Source: CAYMUL01 sp964393605 (GTDB taxonomy: Bacteria > Bacteroidota > Ignavibacteria > Ignavibacteriales > Ignavibacteriaceae). From it: 64,000 nt of DNA. Both the position numbers and the translations under genes were made by a program. Within the stretch, counting starts at the first letter, position 1; every line of letters starts with the position of its first letter. This document shows, piece by piece, positions 61,526 to 64,000 of this stretch. The DNA lies in contig CAYMUL010000007.1 of assembly GCA_964393605.1 (NCBI GenBank), positions 62,001 to 126,000 on the forward strand. Direction: 5' to 3'. The notes under the pieces are model-generated. The model made no database searches. It saw nothing but the letters and a program-made list of their open reading frames with translations, and was not told the DNA's origin.

Positions 61526-61980
61526 TATTTAATTTTTCTTTCCTGATCTCGTTCAAAATCTCTTTTTGCAATCGATTCTCTTTTATCGTAAAGTTTTTTT
61601 CCTTTACACAATCCGAGTTCAACTTTCACTTTTCCTTTTTTGAAATAGAGTGAAAGGGGAATCAACGTCAATCCTTTTTCATTCAGTTGCGAATTTATTT
61701 TCCGAATCTCATTTTTGTTAAGAAGAAGTTTCCGTGCGCGCGTCGGTTCATGATTATTGATATTTCCCTGTTCATATTCGTTGATGTGAAGACTGAGCAA
61801 ATAGACTTCGCCGTTGTTGACTGTTGCATAGCTATCGACAAGATTTGCTTTTCCCGCACGCAGAGATTTAACTTCAGTTCCGACCAAAGCAATTCCGGCT
61901 TCAAAAGTTTGAAGTATATGATATTCAAATCTCGCTTTGCGGTTTGACGTTATAATTTTTATTGATTCTTTTTCTGACAT
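61522..61980 (-). CDS. smpB: SsrA-binding protein
   Basis: A 152-residue RNA-binding protein that brings tmRNA to stalled ribosomes. Family blocks: NRKARFEYHILQTFEAGIAL, GTEVKSLRAGKANLVDSYAT, HINEYEQGNINNHEPTRARK, and the basic C-terminal tail DKRESIAKRDFERDQERKIK that enters the mRNA channel. Length is normal and the ATG start is clear. No ssrA gene is visible in the window. Confidence 0.95.
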   Translation of the reverse strand: MSEKESIKIITSNRKARFEYHILQTFEAGIALVGTEVKSLRAGKANLVDSYATVNNGEVYLLSLHINEYEQGNINNHEPTRARKLLLNKNEIRKINSQLNEKGLTLIPLSLYFKKGKVKVELGLCKGKKLYDKRESIAKRDFERDQERKIKY

Positions 61981-62084
61981 AACTTAAAAAATTGTGAGGG
62001 GAAAATATGAATCGACATCGCAGTTAAAAAGAGAGAAGAGCAACACCACGAAATGAAGAAATGAAAATTTATCTGAGTTAAAAA

Positions 62085-62561
62085 TTATTTAAATGCTTTC
62101 GTAGGAATAAGAAATTCAAGTGTGCCTGCACCCAATTTAGCTTTCCCGTTGAATGAAATTTTTGCAATCATTCCTTTTTTGAAATCGATTAAGGCGCCGC
62201 CGTATGAAATAAGATTTGAAACATGCGCTGAAAAATCAGGTTCATGCCCGAACATTGCTACGCTGCCACCAAGTTCGTTTGCAAGTGCGATTATGTCATC
62301 AGTATTGTTACCGAATGCCAAACGGGAATCAATTAAAATATCGTCTTTAAATTCAAAAACTTCTTTAGCTATTTCGGCAGTTTCCTTTGCGCGAATCAAT
62401 GGCGAGGATACTAAATAATCAAATCCGCCGATAAGATTTTTCCACGCTTCAGCCGCACGGTGCATTTTCTTTTTTCCTTCATCGGTAAGTTTTCTTTCTG
62501 AATCTGCTCTCCCGATTTTATGCTCTTCCGCTTCGCCGTGTCTTATCAAATAAATAATCAT
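62085..62561 (-). CDS. sixA: SixA-like phosphohistidine phosphatase
   Basis: A 158-residue histidine-phosphatase-superfamily protein. The catalytic motif is IIYLIRHGEAEEHK (RHG at the N-terminus), and the second catalytic His lies in VAMFGHEPDFSAHV. Others are YLVSSPLIRAKETAEIA and the SixA-type LTDEGKKKM. SixA removes phosphate from phosphohistidine proteins. I start at ATG 62561, five bases after AGGAGAG, rather than at a codon 15 bases upstream, because the RHG motif is always close to the N-terminus. It is eight bases downstream of the lipoprotein gene. Confidence 0.85.
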   Translation of the reverse strand: MIIYLIRHGEAEEHKIGRADSERKLTDEGKKKMHRAAEAWKNLIGGFDYLVSSPLIRAKETAEIAKEVFEFKDDILIDSRLAFGNNTDDIIALANELGGSVAMFGHEPDFSAHVSNLISYGGALIDFKKGMIAKISFNGKAKLGAGTLEFLIPTKAFK

Positions 62562-62569
62562 ATTCTCTC

Positions 62570-63760
62570 CTAACAATCAACTCCGAATGAATTAATAATA
62601 CTCTCGAACAAACCTCTCTGTTCGCGGTATGTGTAGATCGGTACTTCAAAAATTACTACGTAACTTGAATAACCGCAACTGATTTCAAAAAATTGAATGT
62701 AGTTTTTTCGCACTTCCATCAAGTCCGATTCTTTTATAGTATAATCGCGGTTAATTCGAGATTTGAAATTTGGTTCTGTTTTGAATGATACTAAATCCGA
62801 GCTGCCGATTTTTATTACGCTGAAACTTGCGCCGAGACTTGTATTCAAAAAATATGTGCCGCGAACAGGACGTGTAATCTGTTTTGTGATAGCAACGTTG
62901 CGAATAATTTTCCAATCTTCGGGAATTTTTATGTAGAAACCATCGTAACTGATTTTTGTTTTTTCTGTTGTAAGTGTCGAATCAACTTGTGTTATAACTC
63001 CGGCAGAAACTAATGCGGAACGTTGGTCTACAATTTGGTGACGGATAAAATTCGATTTAAAGTTATCAACTTCATCAAAGACGATTCTATCAAATTCATT
63101 TTTCAAACTCTCAAATTTTAGTAGAGAGCGGTTGAAGATAAATTCATCTTCGATGTAATTTGAAGTAACACTTTTCGGGACGTCAAGTTTTGTTGCGATG
63201 ACTCCTCTACTTATAAAAGATACATTTTGCTTCATAGACTTAACGCTATCATTGTATTTCAAAAAAGTTCTTAATGCGAGCGATGCGGAATAGTCCATCA
63301 CGACATAAATATTCCATCTCTTCAAATGTATTTTATCGTTTGAAATATAGTCTTCAAATACTTCGAGATATTGCAAACTATCGGCAAACGCAGTTTGGAT
63401 TGTTAAATTTCCATTTAACGATTTGTCCATTAAATAGAGGTTCAAACTGCTGTCATAAATTGCAAAGCGATTGTAAATAGGATTCGGATACTCGAGCAGA
63501 CAGTAATAAAATCTAACGCGGTCTTTATTTACAATGCTATCGATGACAATCTGGTTTATTGATGTTGCGAGTGGAAATGCAGGATCGATTAGACCTTTGA
63601 GTGAATCATTTGCGGTTGTGTGTCCTTCAATTGCTCTAAATACGGCACTGCGGAACTCGCGGAATCCGATATTTATTTTTTTCCCTTCATCTTCTTCGGA
63701 ACAGCCGAAAAGAATAATTGAAGCGAATAGAATTAGTAAATACTTCTTTATATCAGTCAT
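62570..63760 (-). CDS. Lipoprotein, DUF4837-like
   Basis: A 396-residue lipoprotein (lipobox Cys20, ILFGCSEED). Two similar halves of mixed alpha/beta are suggested: IDPAFPLATSINQIVID and later FDGFYIKIPEDWKIIRNV, then TRPVRGTYFLNT and SYVVIFEVPIYTYREQRG. The layout resembles DUF4837 proteins of Bacteroidota, but I hold that loosely. No catalytic motif is visible. It precedes sixA by eight bases. A TAACTTTG box 12 bases before the ATG implies a very short leader. Confidence 0.6.
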   Translation of the reverse strand: MTDIKKYLLILFASIILFGCSEEDEGKKINIGFREFRSAVFRAIEGHTTANDSLKGLIDPAFPLATSINQIVIDSIVNKDRVRFYYCLLEYPNPIYNRFAIYDSSLNLYLMDKSLNGNLTIQTAFADSLQYLEVFEDYISNDKIHLKRWNIYVVMDYSASLALRTFLKYNDSVKSMKQNVSFISRGVIATKLDVPKSVTSNYIEDEFIFNRSLLKFESLKNEFDRIVFDEVDNFKSNFIRHQIVDQRSALVSAGVITQVDSTLTTEKTKISYDGFYIKIPEDWKIIRNVAITKQITRPVRGTYFLNTSLGASFSVIKIGSSDLVSFKTEPNFKSRINRDYTIKESDLMEVRKNYIQFFEISCGYSSYVVIFEVPIYTYREQRGLFESIINSFGVDC

Positions 63761-63771
63761 TTTTTGTGTAG

Positions 63772-63779
63772 CAAAGTTA
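63772..63779 (-). promoter_or_regulatory. Candidate -7 element of the lipoprotein gene
   Basis: TAACTTTG on the minus strand, 11 bases before the ATG. No clear -33 element. Confidence 0.35.
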
Positions 63780-64000
63780 AGAATTTGAGGCGAATGTTTT
63801 GAATATCTTTCTTCATTTCTCGAAGAAAATTTTTGGAAATTTATAACCGAACTTAAGTAAATTTTTCGCGAGAATTTTTGACTCGTAAGTATCCTTTTGA
63901 ATTAGCCACCGCACTATTTAATTTAGTTTGAATACGAAGCTACGATAATCATTGGTACTAATTCAGTTCTGTGCGAAATGTTTGAGAATTTTTTCTGCTT

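Overview
The window is a 64 kb scaffold segment from an AT-rich Gram-negative bacterium of the Bacteroidota/Chlorobiota (FCB) group, most likely an Ignavibacteria-like lineage. Four features support this. Several secreted proteins end in a FPNPFNP-type type IX secretion (T9SS) sorting domain. PorV/PorQ-like and TonB-dependent outer-membrane proteins are present. Several promoters fit TTG-N19/20-TAnnTTTG, the Bacteroidota form. Lipoproteins and TTG/GTG starts are common. A 100-N gap at 8828-8927 with near-duplicate flanks shows this is a scaffold, perhaps from a metagenome.

Layout. 1-1837: 3' part of a class A penicillin-binding protein, then tRNA-Leu(CAG) and about 1 kb of repeat-rich spacer. 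2933-8717: a compact set of OPT transporter, MFS transporter, two paralogous exported proteins and an M29-like aminopeptidase, which looks like peptide uptake and use. 8718-10263: the scaffold gap, a RhuM-family protein and decayed DNA. 10264-27033: about 17 kb of co-directional, tightly packed genes ending in a strong terminator. They encode a discoidin/FlgD-like secreted protein, a PorV-like protein, a 1000-residue exported protein, a 1050-residue TPR protein, ExbB, ExbD, a TonB-like membrane protein carrying DUF4159, a second DUF4159-like lipoprotein, a DUF5683-type protein, a small lipoprotein and a large T9SS cargo. This is the best candidate for an undescribed energised envelope system. 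27279-30338: a frameshifted PAS histidine kinase and a GHL10-type glycosidase. 31076-36881: a HEAT-repeat protein, then a minus-strand operon of three amidohydrolase paralogues (two lacking the metal HxH) and an M28 peptidase.

37338-38911: tRNA-Asp(GTC), preceded on its own strand by seven tandem units built from the tRNA's 5' half with extra D-loop inserts, next to rnhC. 38924-41918: a T9SS cargo, a lipoprotein, and a MntA/HepT toxin-antitoxin pair. Its hepT is split by a 403-bp non-autonomous element flanked by a 7-bp target duplication; a second copy of that repeat family lies at 30394-30893. 41927-45923: M1 aminopeptidase and a SLC13/DASS symporter. 46089-54913: coaD, an aspartate-type aminotransferase, a DUF6588-like protein, a degenerate ABC transporter pair, an acyl-CoA carboxylase carboxyltransferase and a six-LysM lytic transglycosylase. 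54937-59610: a TPP riboswitch controlling a TonB receptor, thiamine pyrophosphokinase and a sodium:solute symporter, a complete predicted thiamine import and activation unit. 59642-63760 (minus): pyruvoyl arginine decarboxylase, tyrS, smpB, sixA-like and a lipoprotein.

All calls come from reading sequence and protein motifs by eye. No database search was possible, so family names rest on recalled signatures.
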